Shown one piece after another: positions 43,150 to 51,851 of a DNA stretch of 64,000 nucleotides (its first letter is position 1; every line of letters begins with the position of its first letter). The DNA comes from Bog-159 sp963843255. Its GTDB lineage: Bacteria; Acidobacteriota; Terriglobia; Bryobacterales; Bryobacteraceae. The notes under the pieces were generated by a model. It did not search any database. It was not told where the DNA came from and saw nothing but the letters and a program-made list of their open reading frames with translations. The DNA lies in the NCBI GenBank assembly GCA_963843255.1, contig CAWJJQ010000006.1, forward strand, positions 434,001-498,000. Direction: 5' to 3'. Both the position numbers and the translations under genes were made by a program.

Positions 43150-43232
43150 GTCCCCGCGTCGCCGTGTCGCCCCCTCGCCCCCTCATCACATCGACGCCTT
43201 ATGTCGATGTGGGCGAGCCCAGCTCGCCTCCC
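43150..43232. repeat. 83-bp direct repeat, unit 1
   Basis: Begins GTCCCCGCGTCGCCGTG and ends CTCGCCTCCC, and contains the palindrome CATCGAC-GCCTTAT-GTCGATG. Unit 2 at 43275-43357 is identical; the period is 125 bp. Each unit follows a VapC C-terminal relic. The remaining sequence between 43105 and 43358 holds no gene. Confidence 0.75.
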
Positions 43233-43274
43233 TACTGCCGGACGTTTCCGACGTCGAAGTTGATCGAAGTCTGA

Positions 43275-43357
43275 GTCCCCGCGTCGCCGTGTCGCCCCCT
43301 CGCCCCCTCATCACATCGACGCCTTATGTCGATGTGGGCGAGCCCAGCTCGCCTCCC
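43275..43357. repeat. 83-bp direct repeat, unit 2
   Basis: Identical copy of 43150-43232. It ends one base before the stop of the M28 peptidase gene, so it may influence that gene's transcript end. Confidence 0.75.
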
Positions 43358-43358
43358 C

Positions 43359-44981
43359 CTACTTCCGCGGCGCCAGCGTCGGATAATTCGCTGCCTGGTA
43401 CACCACCGCCGCCAGCACCGCGGAAGCCTCCATCAGGTCCGACGGCACCGCGTGGTCATAGGTGTCCATGCTCGAATGGTGCGTGACGCTGCCATAATCC
43501 AGCGGATCCTGGATGAACTGGAAACCCGGCAGCCCCACCGCGTCGAACGACTGGTGATCGGTGCCGAACGTGTTTTTGATGGTGATGGTGGTCGCGCCTT
43601 CATCCCGGAACGGCGCGAGCCACGTTTCAAACAGTGGCCGCATGGCCTCGTTCTGCTGCAGGTAAACGCCGCGGATTTTGCCACTGCCGTTGTCCAGGTT
43701 GAAATAGGCGCAGAATTTGGCGTGCTCGGGCTCGAGCTTCATAGTCTTGGCGTCTCCGAAATGTTTCTTTACGTACGCCTCCGATCCATAGAGCCCCTGC
43801 TCTTCGCCGCTCCATAGCCCGATCCGGACGGTACGATCCATGGCCAGGTTCAGCGTCTTCAGGATGCGCATGACCTCGATCATCACCGCGCTGCCCACGC
43901 CATTGTCGGTGGCGCCCGTGCCGGCGTGCCAGGAATCGAAGTGCGCGCCGATCATCACGACTTCATCTTTCTTCCTGCCGCCCGGAATCTCGCCGATGAT
44001 ATTGGCGGAATTCACATCCGAATCGGAAGCCTTGACTTTGAGCGAGATGCGCACCTTCACCGGAGTCTTCTTCGCCAGTACGCGCGCCAGGCGATTGTAT
44101 TGTTCCTCGGTGATCACGAAGGTGGGAGGCGCCAGCGGGTCGGCGCTCTTGTGCGAGCCGGCCTGCTCCGCGTTGGTGGTGCCATCGTGCGAGCGGTCGT
44201 CGCGCGACAACACGCCCAATACGCCTTCGTCCCTGAAGAAGCGGCCCCGCTGGGTTTGCAGGTCGATCTGTGCGAAGAATAAATCGTCGTAGACCGCATC
44301 CGGCAGGCTCGACAGAAATTTGCCGACCTCGTCCGGATCCTCCGGCCATTTCAAATCCTCCAGCTTGGCGTAATTCTTCGCGATATGCTCCGGCGCCGCG
44401 GCGATCTCCGCCAACTCCGCGTCGGTGTACCGCTTGAATTGCGGCTTGCTTTGCTCGGCCGGAGTCTTGGCCTCCTGCAGCATGACGAACTTGCCGCGCA
44501 GTTTCCCGGTCCACTCTTTTTTGTAATCGGCGAACTCCTCGCGTGCCTTTTTGGGGTTGAAGGTTCGCTTCATGGGAGCGATGATCAACTCGCCCGTGAC
44601 CGGTCCGTCGGTGCTCGCGGTCCATGCCAGCGGGGTGGCGTTGAGCGGCGCGTACCGCGGTTCGATCATTTCCACCGACCATTGCTCGGCCGACCAGCTC
44701 CGCCCGAACGGACCCCACGGCTCGAGATGCACATTGGCCAAACCGATCTCACGCATCCGTCCCGCGGCCCATTCCGCGGCTTGGAAAAACTCGGGCGACG
44801 CGGTCAGCCGCGGCCCGTAGACGTCGCTCAGCCACGACAAATGGTCCATGACCTTTGAATGATCGTACGCCTCGGTCTTGATGCGGGCGACTATCCCCAG
44901 ATCCAGTTTGTCCTGGCCCCAGGCGGCCGGCAGCAGGCATAGGGCTAACAGCAAAGGTCTGCGAAGTTTGCGGGTGAGCAT
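43359..44981 (-). CDS. Exported M28-family metallopeptidase
   Basis: 540 aa with a signal peptide (LRRPLLLALCLLPAAWG). Probable aminopeptidase or carboxypeptidase acting outside the cytoplasm. A PA-like insert lies at ~130-300. The zinc peptidase core follows: VVMIGAHFDSWHAGTGATDNGVGSAVMIEVMRIL near residue 343 (HxD and the bridging Asp), LWSGEEQGLYGSEAYV near 390 (Glu-Glu) and a late GTDHQSFDAVGLPGFQFIQDP near 475. All key ligands are visible. Stands alone. Confidence 0.9.
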   Translation of the reverse strand: MLTRKLRRPLLLALCLLPAAWGQDKLDLGIVARIKTEAYDHSKVMDHLSWLSDVYGPRLTASPEFFQAAEWAAGRMREIGLANVHLEPWGPFGRSWSAEQWSVEMIEPRYAPLNATPLAWTASTDGPVTGELIIAPMKRTFNPKKAREEFADYKKEWTGKLRGKFVMLQEAKTPAEQSKPQFKRYTDAELAEIAAAPEHIAKNYAKLEDLKWPEDPDEVGKFLSSLPDAVYDDLFFAQIDLQTQRGRFFRDEGVLGVLSRDDRSHDGTTNAEQAGSHKSADPLAPPTFVITEEQYNRLARVLAKKTPVKVRISLKVKASDSDVNSANIIGEIPGGRKKDEVVMIGAHFDSWHAGTGATDNGVGSAVMIEVMRILKTLNLAMDRTVRIGLWSGEEQGLYGSEAYVKKHFGDAKTMKLEPEHAKFCAYFNLDNGSGKIRGVYLQQNEAMRPLFETWLAPFRDEGATTITIKNTFGTDHQSFDAVGLPGFQFIQDPLDYGSVTHHSSMDTYDHAVPSDLMEASAVLAAVVYQAANYPTLAPRK

Positions 44982-45122
44982 GTTTGCTCAGGGAGGCTAT
45001 CATGTTTGCGCCGCAAGGGTCAAGCCGGGTGCGTACGGCTCTCAATCGGCTGGTTAGACGTTAAAGTAGAACGTAGGATCTGCCGCAGCACCGCGGCGTC
45101 TGACGAGGGAGGTGTGCCGGAA

Positions 45123-45899
45123 GTGAGCGAAAGCGATCGTTTTGCATCGTACCCCAGCCTGCGCGAGCGGGTGGTATTGATCACCGGAGGAGGCTCCGGC
45201 ATCGGCGCCTCAATGGTGGTGCATTTCGCCCTGCAGGGAGCCCGCGTCGCCTTTCTCGAAATTGACGCGGCGTGTTCAAACGAACTGGTGGCGTCGCTCG
45301 GCGGCCGCTGCACTCACGCACCTGTCTTCGTGCCGGCGGATCTCACCGATATCGCCTCGCTACGCTCGGCTATCGCCACCGTGGAAGAGCGCCTGGGCGC
45401 CATCCGGGTTCTGGTAAATAATGCCGCCAACGACGACCGCCACAAATTCGCCGACGTCACGCCGGAGTATTGGGACCAGCGCATGGCGGTGAACCTCCGC
45501 CACCATTTCTTCGCGATCCAGGCGGTGGCGCCGCGCATGGCGGAAGCCGGCGGCGGATCGATCGTCAACATGAGCTCGATCTCCTGGATGATTCCCTCGA
45601 CCGGCCTGCCTGTGTACATCGCGGCCAAAGCCGCTATCGTAGGCTTGACCAGAACCATGGCGCACGAGCTCGGCGCATCCAATATTCGCGTGAACTGCGT
45701 GTTGCCGGGAGCCATCATGACCGAGCGGCAGCGCCGCCTGTGGTACACGGCGGAGTACATCAAGGAGATCTTTGCGGCGCAGGCCTTGAAACGGACGCTG
45801 GTGCCGGATGACGTGGCGCGCCTGGTCCTGTTCCTGGCCGCCGAGGACAGCCAGTCGATCACCAACCAGAACTACATCGTGGATGGCGGCTGGGTGTAA
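45123..45899 (+). CDS. Short-chain dehydrogenase/reductase
   Basis: 258 aa from GTG 45123, which has GAGGGAGG ten bases upstream; GTG 45114 is too close to it. The Rossmann fold binds NAD(P)H (VVLITGGGSGIGASMV near residue 18). The NNAAND segment, the catalytic Ser in SIVNMSSISW and the YIAAK pair (Y-x-x-x-K) complete the active site, and PGAIMTERQ follows. C-terminal NYIVDGGWV is typical. Substrate unknown. Confidence 0.92.
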   Translation: MSESDRFASYPSLRERVVLITGGGSGIGASMVVHFALQGARVAFLEIDAACSNELVASLGGRCTHAPVFVPADLTDIASLRSAIATVEERLGAIRVLVNNAANDDRHKFADVTPEYWDQRMAVNLRHHFFAIQAVAPRMAEAGGGSIVNMSSISWMIPSTGLPVYIAAKAAIVGLTRTMAHELGASNIRVNCVLPGAIMTERQRRLWYTAEYIKEIFAAQALKRTLVPDDVARLVLFLAAEDSQSITNQNYIVDGGWV

Positions 45900-45932
45900 G
45901 CCGGCTCTCAATGCAACGCGATTGAGTATCCG

Positions 45933-46419
45933 TTATCTTGCGAACCGGTTTATTGCCCAACCAATCGCCATGTACACCACCCCGGCAACCGGGATGATGA
46001 ATTTGGAACCAGTCGCGAAACGGGCGACGCTCATCACCGCCGGATCGTATCCGCTCACCAACAGACGAATGAGCGTGGCGTTCTCGGTAGCATCCACCAG
46101 GCCCGTAGCAATCTGCGCATAGGCCAGCACCATCCCGAGCGCCCGGAGAAAACCATGCGCGCCGTTCGCCACAGTCGCGCAGCCGAGCCCGATGAAAGTG
46201 ACGTAAGCGGCCATGAACAGGTAATCGAAGCCCAGCGCAAAAGCGGTGCTCGCCATTTTCGGCGCGTCCCAGGAACGGGTCAACTCTTTCAGATCCTCCG
46301 GGCTATTGCGCCGATTCGATCATCTTCGGCTCGGGTAATTTCGACAGAACTCCGAGACAGATCACACACAGAAGAAACGCAGTCAACAGAATCGCGGCGC
46401 GCGGGGATATCGAAGTCAC
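45933..46419 (-). pseudogene. Small membrane protein split by a one-base frameshift
   Basis: GTG 46419, seven bases after GAGGAGG, opens a frame with one membrane helix (AAILLTAFLLCVICLGVLSKLPEPKMIESAQ) that ends at TAG 46305-46303. Dropping the single base at 46305 joins it to the next frame, SPEDLKELTRSWDAPKMASTAFALGFDYLFMAAYVTFIGLGC, which runs to 45933 with three more helices. Without the shift the downstream frame has only a weak TTG start (46283, 116 aa). A broken four-helix membrane protein of unknown function, or a sequencing error. Confidence 0.6.
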
Positions 46420-46569
46420 GTGGCGGCCTCCTCGGTTGTGGGACTCATCTTATCACCGCTTCGTCCAAGCCCGGAACGGCGTGTATACTGGGTGCCGAAT
46501 TGTTTGAAAATGGCTTCATGGAAGAGCCCCACTCGAGATGGTGGCACGGCGTTCAGCGCCACCCGGAAT

Positions 46570-46790
46570 GCACTTGCGGCTGGCGGAGGGTGTAGGAACC
46601 GGAAAGGCCAGTGCGCCATACACCATAGGCACATCCATTACGATGTCCGGACCGGGTTGCCGCATCACCGGAGACCTGAATGGCGATGGTATTCCGGACT
46701 TGCTGTTCGGAGAGCCAGCGGCGGCGCAGGAGGCGTGGTCGCCTACCTGGGCAACGGCGATTGCACCTTCACATTAGCAGCCAGGACTGC
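46570..46790 (+). pseudogene. FG-GAP/VCBS-repeat fragment, frameshifted
   Basis: One frame reads GTGKASAPYTIGTSITMSGPGCRITGDLNGDGIPDLLFGEP, with the calcium-binding DLNGDGIPDL of FG-GAP repeats. Near 46718 the sense moves to another frame, GGAGGVVAYLGNGDCTFTLAA, the following strands of the same repeat. Both ends are missing. A remnant of a beta-propeller surface protein. Confidence 0.55.
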
Positions 46791-46884
46791 TGCCAGCCTA
46801 CGGAACCTGACGGCCCTGCGGCGCATGCTGCCACGGGTCTCTCAGTGCACCGGCGTACGGCACCAAGCCCTCCCTGTTCAATGA

Positions 46885-47255
46885 CCTATGAGCCGAGTCT
46901 GATCTTGACGGCGCAGGGGCGCAATCGGGCGATACGGCCAGTGCCATAGGATATGCGAGGGGAATGGCAGCGACGACTTTTTCCGAGCTGGTATCGATAA
47001 CAGCGACGTAACAGTCGCAGCTTCCGAAGTCCGGAACCGGATTATTGGCGGCGACGTAAACGTGGCTGCCATCCGGAGTGATGGCCATAGGCCGAAGGGT
47101 AGCTGCAGTGCCCGGAAGGTAGGTGGAACCGTGAACGCTTGGAAGGTTTTGGCATTGATGACGGTCACCGAGTTGCTTCCCGAGTTCGCCACGTATGCTT
47201 TGCTGCTGTCGGGCGAAACCGTTAACCGCCAGCGGACCGTGCCAACCGGCTAAGT
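46885..47255 (-). pseudogene. YVTN beta-propeller fragment, frameshifted
   Basis: On the minus strand one frame reads LTVSPDSSKAYVANSGSNSVTVINAKTFQAFTVPP. After ~47095 a second frame continues MAITPDGSHVYVAANNP, YVAVIDTSSEKVVAAIPLAYPMALAVSPD. These are typical 40-residue YncE/YVTN repeats. No start, signal or C-terminus remains. It converges with the FG-GAP fragment. Confidence 0.55.
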
Positions 47256-47288
47256 CCCGCTAGATTCCGGGGGAGCGACTTCGGTTGT

Positions 47289-47462
47289 CTAATCCGACTC
47301 GCTGAAATCGTATTCCGCGTTGAATTGCCTCAACAGGGCTACCTGCCGCTCCGTCGGAGTCGGATCCCTGCCCAGACAAGTGATGGTTTGGCGGTCCCAA
47401 TCCTGGACGGGATCGAATTCAACTTCCCAATGGGCGGGTAACCCAGAAGAGTCTAACAACAC
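47289..47462 (-). CDS. Short unrecognised frame, 57 aa, possible gene remnant
   Basis: From GTG 47462 the frame reads VLLDSSGLPAHWEVEFDPVQDWDRQTITCLGRDPTPTERQVALLRQFNAEYDFSESD, which looks like real protein (acidic, aromatic, a clear amphipathic helix). Immediately upstream another frame, MPLELPKNP, could be its original N-terminus, implying another frameshift. No family is recognised. Confidence 0.4.
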   Translation of the reverse strand: MLLDSSGLPAHWEVEFDPVQDWDRQTITCLGRDPTPTERQVALLRQFNAEYDFSESD

Positions 47463-47556
47463 GGATTTTTGGGCAATTCGAGCGGCATGTCATTTATCTT
47501 ATCGTTGTGAGCCCGCGGGAAACTTTATTGCATGTGTCGCAGACCCTGACGGGCAT

Positions 47557-47799
47557 TTATGAGCTATGGGCCCGCGACTCTGCGAAGCGTCTCGGACGAC
47601 GCCTTACGAAGTAATAGATCGCCGCACCAACGATGTGGGCGAATACGATAATAAGAATCCAGACTATTTTGTCGTTTCCACCCCTCGATTCCTTAGTGGC
47701 GCAATCAACCAGCATCCAGATCCAAAATGCGAAACCGAGCAGGAGGAACGGCATGACGACGAATACCTCGATTAATTCCGTCAGGCCCAGATTCTCCAT
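47557..47799 (-). CDS. Small membrane protein, phospholipase D N-terminal-like (PLDc_N)
   Basis: 80 aa with two membrane helices: VFVVMPFLLLGFAFWIWMLVDCATKE and KIVWILIIVFAHIVGAAIYYFVRRRPRR. The WIWMLVDC... NDKIVWILII...GAAIYYFV pattern is that of the PLDc_N domain, which occurs alone in many small proteins. No catalytic domain is attached. An intact gene within a region of remnants. Function unknown. Confidence 0.75.
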   Translation of the reverse strand: MENLGLTELIEVFVVMPFLLLGFAFWIWMLVDCATKESRGGNDKIVWILIIVFAHIVGAAIYYFVRRRPRRFAESRAHSS

Positions 47800-48748
47800 G
47801 TTCGTTCAGTTTTTCCATTATATGCCAGCCGGGCGAAGGCCGGCGCTTTTGTCTCCTGTTTTGCCCTACCAGATTTGCCCCGCACGGTTTGCAACAGATC
47901 CGAAGGGCGGGGTGCCGGAGACCCCGTCATCGGCAGAGACGGCGCTGACAGCGAGTTGCTGAAGGGCAGAGTAGCGTCCCGGAAACTCGCGCTGGGTGGG
48001 CGATGGATTGGCAGACAGTGACCAGTGGATCAAGAAAGGGCACAAGAAGCAGGATCCTACCGGTAGATCTGCTTTCTGGCCCGTCATCCGTGCTGTCGCA
48101 GGCGCTTTGGGCGCCGCCGATATCGTCAACCCGTCATTGCCAACTTCCTTGGCTTGGTCAAACCTGTATAGGGTTTGCGCCTTTCTCGGGAGGCAACCCT
48201 TCTCCTCTTCCTTATTCGAGCACAGTCGGGCGTGCATAGATCTTTTCCAAGCCGAGGTTGCCGAATGGAAAGCCGAAGCGGGTTTTATTCTGACGGGCCT
48301 GGATTGGGCGCAACCGTTCCTGAGAGGCAGCTCGTTATCACGGATCGCAGTGCCGAGCGCCAGGTACGTCGAAGGTGTATTCGCTGGGTCTAGCGGAGTG
48401 CAGCCATAAGGCCAGGATCGTGATGTCGAAGCATCCGCAAGGTAAGCTTGTTGGGCCTTTCACCGCGTGGTGGAGAATATGAAGCCGTATCATCCCCGAT
48501 TACAAATCGCGGTCCGAATCATCAGATCTGGGCGCTGTCATCTACACATTTTGCAACAAACGCAAGGGTGATCGCCAACAGAATGGCCGGCTCGAGCTTT
48601 CCAATTGAGGGCGCGTGATACGGGAAGAACAGTTTCCGATATTAATGGTTAAGGCCCTCGTCAGCCCGGTGAATTGGCTGTCGAGCGGCCCGTCCGACGA
48701 GTCGCGCGTTCCCCAGCCAAGCGTTCCAAAAACGTGGAGCGGGATTCG
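47800..48748. other. No recognisable gene
   Basis: About 950 bases. Open frames of 70-140 codons occur on both strands, for example 47996-48409 (+) and 47866-48237 (-). None shows a signal peptide, a domain motif or consistent codon use. Probably degraded coding sequence of unknown origin. Confidence 0.5.
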
Positions 48749-50062
48749 CTACTCGATCAACTTTACGGGACAGCTTCCGCCGCCGCCGTAAGCCGTGGTG
48801 GCGGCCTGCTGAATATAAGAGGTCCCCGAAAAAGTGATCGCGTTCACGACCAGCGTTGAGATCACTCCGCTGGTTCCGCTGTACCCGGAGTAGGTCAGGT
48901 TGCCTTTCGGCATGTATACCAGGCCGCTCACTTGTGTGCCGGTACTTCCGGAAAGCGTGATGCCGCTCGAGTCGCTGCGATCCTCGTAGAGTACGACGCC
49001 CTGCCAGGTGCCGGAGGTCGGCGCGCTAAGGTTGAATGAACCGGTGCCGCTTCCCGTAATGCCGCCCGTATTGAAGTACAGCGTGACACCGCTGCCCGTA
49101 AACGTCGGGGTGCCGCTCTCCGTGATTCCGGACTTGATGATATACAATCCAGAGCCAAGCGTTATCGTTTCCGTCCCGCTTGTAATGATACCGCCGCAAT
49201 AGGTGCCGGGACTGAGAGTTGTGTTGGTGGTGACCACCACGGGAGAGGAGTAAGTACATGATCCCACCGTAGGCGGCGACATACTGGAAAACGGATCGGA
49301 TACGGCGGTGGATCCCAGGTTCGGTGAAGGTGTGATGGTCGCGGAACCGCTCGTGACCACCGCCGACCCGCCGCTGGCGACGATGTTGGTTGATGATCCA
49401 CCAGTAGTCTTGATCGTTGACGAACCGCTCATTGTGACGGCAGTAGGTCCGGAGGAATTGATGAAAATTCCACAACCGCTCTGCAGCAACGCATTCCCGC
49501 TGTTGGTCACCGACGATCCACTCGACTGCATCACATAAATACAGCCACCGCCGCTACTTGGCAGTACCGCTGCGGTGGCGTGAGCGCCGGGATTCAGATA
49601 CCTGTTGCCCATAACGGCTGAGAATAACGCCGTCTGCGTCTCCGTCGCCTTGGCCGTTACCCAGTAGCTCGCGGTCACATTTGGATTGTTCGGTATGGGG
49701 CTGGTAGTGTTTGCCGTGATGGTCATGTTCTGGCTGCCGCCGGCCGTAAAGCCGTTGGTCTTGGCGTAAAGACAGGCCGCCTGGGTGCTGGTAGTGGCCG
49801 GACTGGAGAGCCCGGAGGGACAGGCTGTCTCGGACTGGCAACTTATACCGCTAGTAGCGCAGGTGAGAGAGCAGTTAGTAGAGGCGGCAAACTGGGCGGC
49901 GGCAAGTGCTGCCGAGTCGGCCGCTGCCTGCGCCGCCTGCTGGCGGAAGCGCGCCCATCCCGTATCCAACACCAGCCCCACGGCCGCGAACATCATGATG
50001 GAGCACAGCACGATCAAAACGAGAGCTTGGCCCCTCTCTCCCGGCGAATGTCTGTTGGCCAT
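48749..50062 (-). CDS. TadG-like pilus-assembly protein with Ser/Thr/Gly-rich C-terminus
   Basis: 437 aa. The N-terminus GERGQALVLIVLCSIMMFAAVGLVLDTGWARFRQQAAQAAADSAALAAA is the signature of TadG-like/Flp-pilus proteins: a hydrophobic helix, then the DTG and AADSAALAAA motifs. The remaining ~330 residues are a low-charge Ser/Thr/Gly-rich repeat region (beta-strand-like, with SGTxT patterns), likely an extracellular beta-helix or stalk. Third gene of an operon with two TadE-like genes. Confidence 0.82.
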   Translation of the reverse strand: MANRHSPGERGQALVLIVLCSIMMFAAVGLVLDTGWARFRQQAAQAAADSAALAAAQFAASTNCSLTCATSGISCQSETACPSGLSSPATTSTQAACLYAKTNGFTAGGSQNMTITANTTSPIPNNPNVTASYWVTAKATETQTALFSAVMGNRYLNPGAHATAAVLPSSGGGCIYVMQSSGSSVTNSGNALLQSGCGIFINSSGPTAVTMSGSSTIKTTGGSSTNIVASGGSAVVTSGSATITPSPNLGSTAVSDPFSSMSPPTVGSCTYSSPVVVTTNTTLSPGTYCGGIITSGTETITLGSGLYIIKSGITESGTPTFTGSGVTLYFNTGGITGSGTGSFNLSAPTSGTWQGVVLYEDRSDSSGITLSGSTGTQVSGLVYMPKGNLTYSGYSGTSGVISTLVVNAITFSGTSYIQQAATTAYGGGGSCPVKLIE

Positions 50063-50070
50063 AACTTCCC

Positions 50071-50571
50071 TCAGAACTGAATCAGATGTTGCGAATATGC
50101 TGGCAGGTTAAATGTGCCGAACTGCTGCGCCTTCGTGCCTGGGTAGAACATGGCCAGCGCTGAAGTGAAGGGATAGCTCCCTTTAATGGCGATCCCATAC
50201 CCTTCGGTATTATCTGGCGATGGCGGCCAAGCCGTGCTATTGGCAGCACACGTACTCAGAGGGTTGCACGTCTGATTGTGGCTGCCGCTCGCCGAATACA
50301 GGGTCACGTTCCATTGCGACGTCGACAACCCCACGCCGGTGTTGGCAAGCACCGTCGCGATCGAGCCGACCGTCACGGTACAGCTGTTGCCGTTGCTCGA
50401 ACATCCGACGCCGTGCATGGCGACGTAGCGTGCCGCGGCATTAACGGCATACGCCTGCGTCTGGTACATCCACATTCCGCGCGACATCTCCACCGTGGAG
50501 ATCAGGACAAAGATCAGCGGGATGCCCACGAGGGTGAATTCGACCGTGACCGCTCCTTTTCGCTTGCGCAT
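50071..50571 (-). CDS. TadE-family protein
   Basis: 166 aa. KRKGAVTVEFTLVGIPLIFVLISTVEMSRGMWMYQTQAYAVNAAARYVAMHG is the TadE pseudopilin-like N-terminus (a helix with a Glu at the V-E-F position). The rest is a small Cys-containing domain. It starts 3 bases after the first TadE-like gene and ends 8 before the TadG-like gene. Likely a minor pilin of a tight-adherence-type system; the ATPase and secretin genes are not in the window. Confidence 0.85.
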   Translation of the reverse strand: MRKRKGAVTVEFTLVGIPLIFVLISTVEMSRGMWMYQTQAYAVNAAARYVAMHGVGCSSNGNSCTVTVGSIATVLANTGVGLSTSQWNVTLYSASGSHNQTCNPLSTCAANSTAWPPSPDNTEGYGIAIKGSYPFTSALAMFYPGTKAQQFGTFNLPAYSQHLIQF

Positions 50572-50574
50572 AGA

Positions 50575-51030
50575 CTATCTCACCTTCATCTCCACTGTGC
50601 GGGTGATGCTGATCGATCCCGTCAGGGAGCCAGGGATTGGAATCAATGTAGGCGTCTGGTACGTGACCGATACCTGAGACGCCGCCGTCCCATCCGCTCC
50701 CGAGGGTACGGAAGTCGCCGTAACCGTGAGCGGAGCACTGGTACAGGTGGCTGTATTGCCCGACCCGTTGCCGGTGGATATCCCCGGATTCGCCTGGATA
50801 TTCGGCGCATCCGCCATTTCCGCGGTAGCCACATGGCACGCGCCGGTGGAATCGGCGGCAGTGGTCGAGCTGCTGGAAGTGTACAGGGCCGCGACGCGCG
50901 CCGCATTCTGGGTGGAGAGCAGCGCCCAGGAATAAAAGCCCCAATCGAACGCTCCCACAAACATAAAAAGCATGTAGGGAAGAAACAAGGCGAACTCCAA
51001 AGCGCTGTGTCCATTGCGCTTCCGCGGCAT
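50575..51030 (-). CDS. TadE-family protein
   Basis: 151 aa from ATG 51030, which has GGGAGG seven bases upstream; an upstream frame start at 51045 lacks one. The N-terminus KRNGHSALEFALFLPYMLFMFVGAFDWGFYSWALLSTQNAARVAALY has the TadE pattern with the conserved Glu. Then comes a Thr/Ser-rich domain with a Cys pair. First gene of the pilus-like operon. Confidence 0.85.
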   Translation of the reverse strand: MPRKRNGHSALEFALFLPYMLFMFVGAFDWGFYSWALLSTQNAARVAALYTSSSSTTAADSTGACHVATAEMADAPNIQANPGISTGNGSGNTATCTSAPLTVTATSVPSGADGTAASQVSVTYQTPTLIPIPGSLTGSISITRTVEMKVR

Positions 51031-51048
51031 ATTCGTACCTCCCAAGTA

Positions 51049-51309
51049 CTAACCTTGGGGATGGGACCACGGTTTGTCTAGCTCCCTTTGGTTATTGTTA
51101 CCTCCATTGATTGGGACTCGAGCAGCTTCACCACGTTGGCTTCCGGATCCTGAAGACCTAACTATTTGCGCTTCGTGGCGGTGAATTTCGGCCAGGATCT
51201 GGGCATACGTCTGGGGGGCCGCAGGCTTCGGGGGGGCGGGCCGGCGGTAGTGCCGGCTCGAAACCACGTCGTGGGCCGCCACACTAACAGGCTGCCGCCT
51301 CAAAAACAA
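51049..51309 (-). CDS. Unrecognised small protein after the sigma factor, 86 aa
   Basis: TTG start at 51309, overlapping the sigma-factor stop by 10 bases. The sequence is basic and Pro/Ala-rich (RHYRRPAPPKPAAPQTYAQILAEIHRHEAQIV). There is no membrane helix and no zinc anti-sigma motif. Could be a regulator of the sigma factor by position, but that is only inference; the frame itself is moderately supported. Confidence 0.45.
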   Translation of the reverse strand: MFLRRQPVSVAAHDVVSSRHYRRPAPPKPAAPQTYAQILAEIHRHEAQIVRSSGSGSQRGEAARVPINGGNNNQRELDKPWSHPQG

Positions 51310-51851
51310 AGCATCGCCAAGGCCAGTGTTGTGTCGATCCGGTAATCCTCTCTTGTGGCGGCGTCCCGCAGTTTCTTCTGGACGTGTGCCAGATACGCTC
51401 CCACCGTACCCACTTTTAGTGTCATTACATCCGCGATCTCGGCATAGGAGAGACCTTCGGTGCGCAAAAGGAGGCAGTTGAGCTCGCGATCCGACAAGAT
51501 AGCCCGGATTTGCTCAGCGACCTGCGAACGGTACGATAGCGCTTCCGGATCGCCGCCGCTACCCTGAAACTTGTCCGTATTAGTCCCGGGTATCTCATGT
51601 TTTCGGGAAGCCCTGTCGAGGTGATCTAAAATGTAGTTGCGCAGGACGCGATATAGCCAGGCGCGCGGATGGTCCACTTGGCCGCCGCAGTTTCTTTGCA
51701 GAAAATAGCGAAGAAAGGCTTCCTGCAGAGCGTCACGGGCATCCTCAGGCTGGCGCAACAATGAAACGGCGTAGTGGTAGAGTCCGTCCGCGTATGTTTC
51801 GTACGCCGCGGCAATCTCCTGCTCGATTGCATCGGGAGCAGCCAGCTTCAT
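51300..51851 (-). CDS. ECF-type RNA polymerase sigma factor
   Basis: 183 aa. Region 2 (YETYADGLYHYAVSLLRQPEDARDALQEAFLRYFLQR... HPRAWLYRVLRNYILDHLDR) near residues 16-80 binds the -10. Region 4 (LSDRELNCLLLRTEGLSYAEIADVMTLKVGTVGAYLAHVQKKLRD) near 120-165 contacts the -35. No classical zf-HC2 anti-sigma gene follows. The downstream pilus-like genes on the same strand may be targets (inference). Confidence 0.92.
   Translation of the reverse strand: MKLAAPDAIEQEIAAAYETYADGLYHYAVSLLRQPEDARDALQEAFLRYFLQRNCGGQVDHPRAWLYRVLRNYILDHLDRASRKHEIPGTNTDKFQGSGGDPEALSYRSQVAEQIRAILSDRELNCLLLRTEGLSYAEIADVMTLKVGTVGAYLAHVQKKLRDAATREDYRIDTTLALAMLCF

Noticed and set aside
47996..48409. 137-codon + strand frame in the gene-poor stretch
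   Set aside because: No RBS, no domain motif, and a competing frame of similar length on the other strand.
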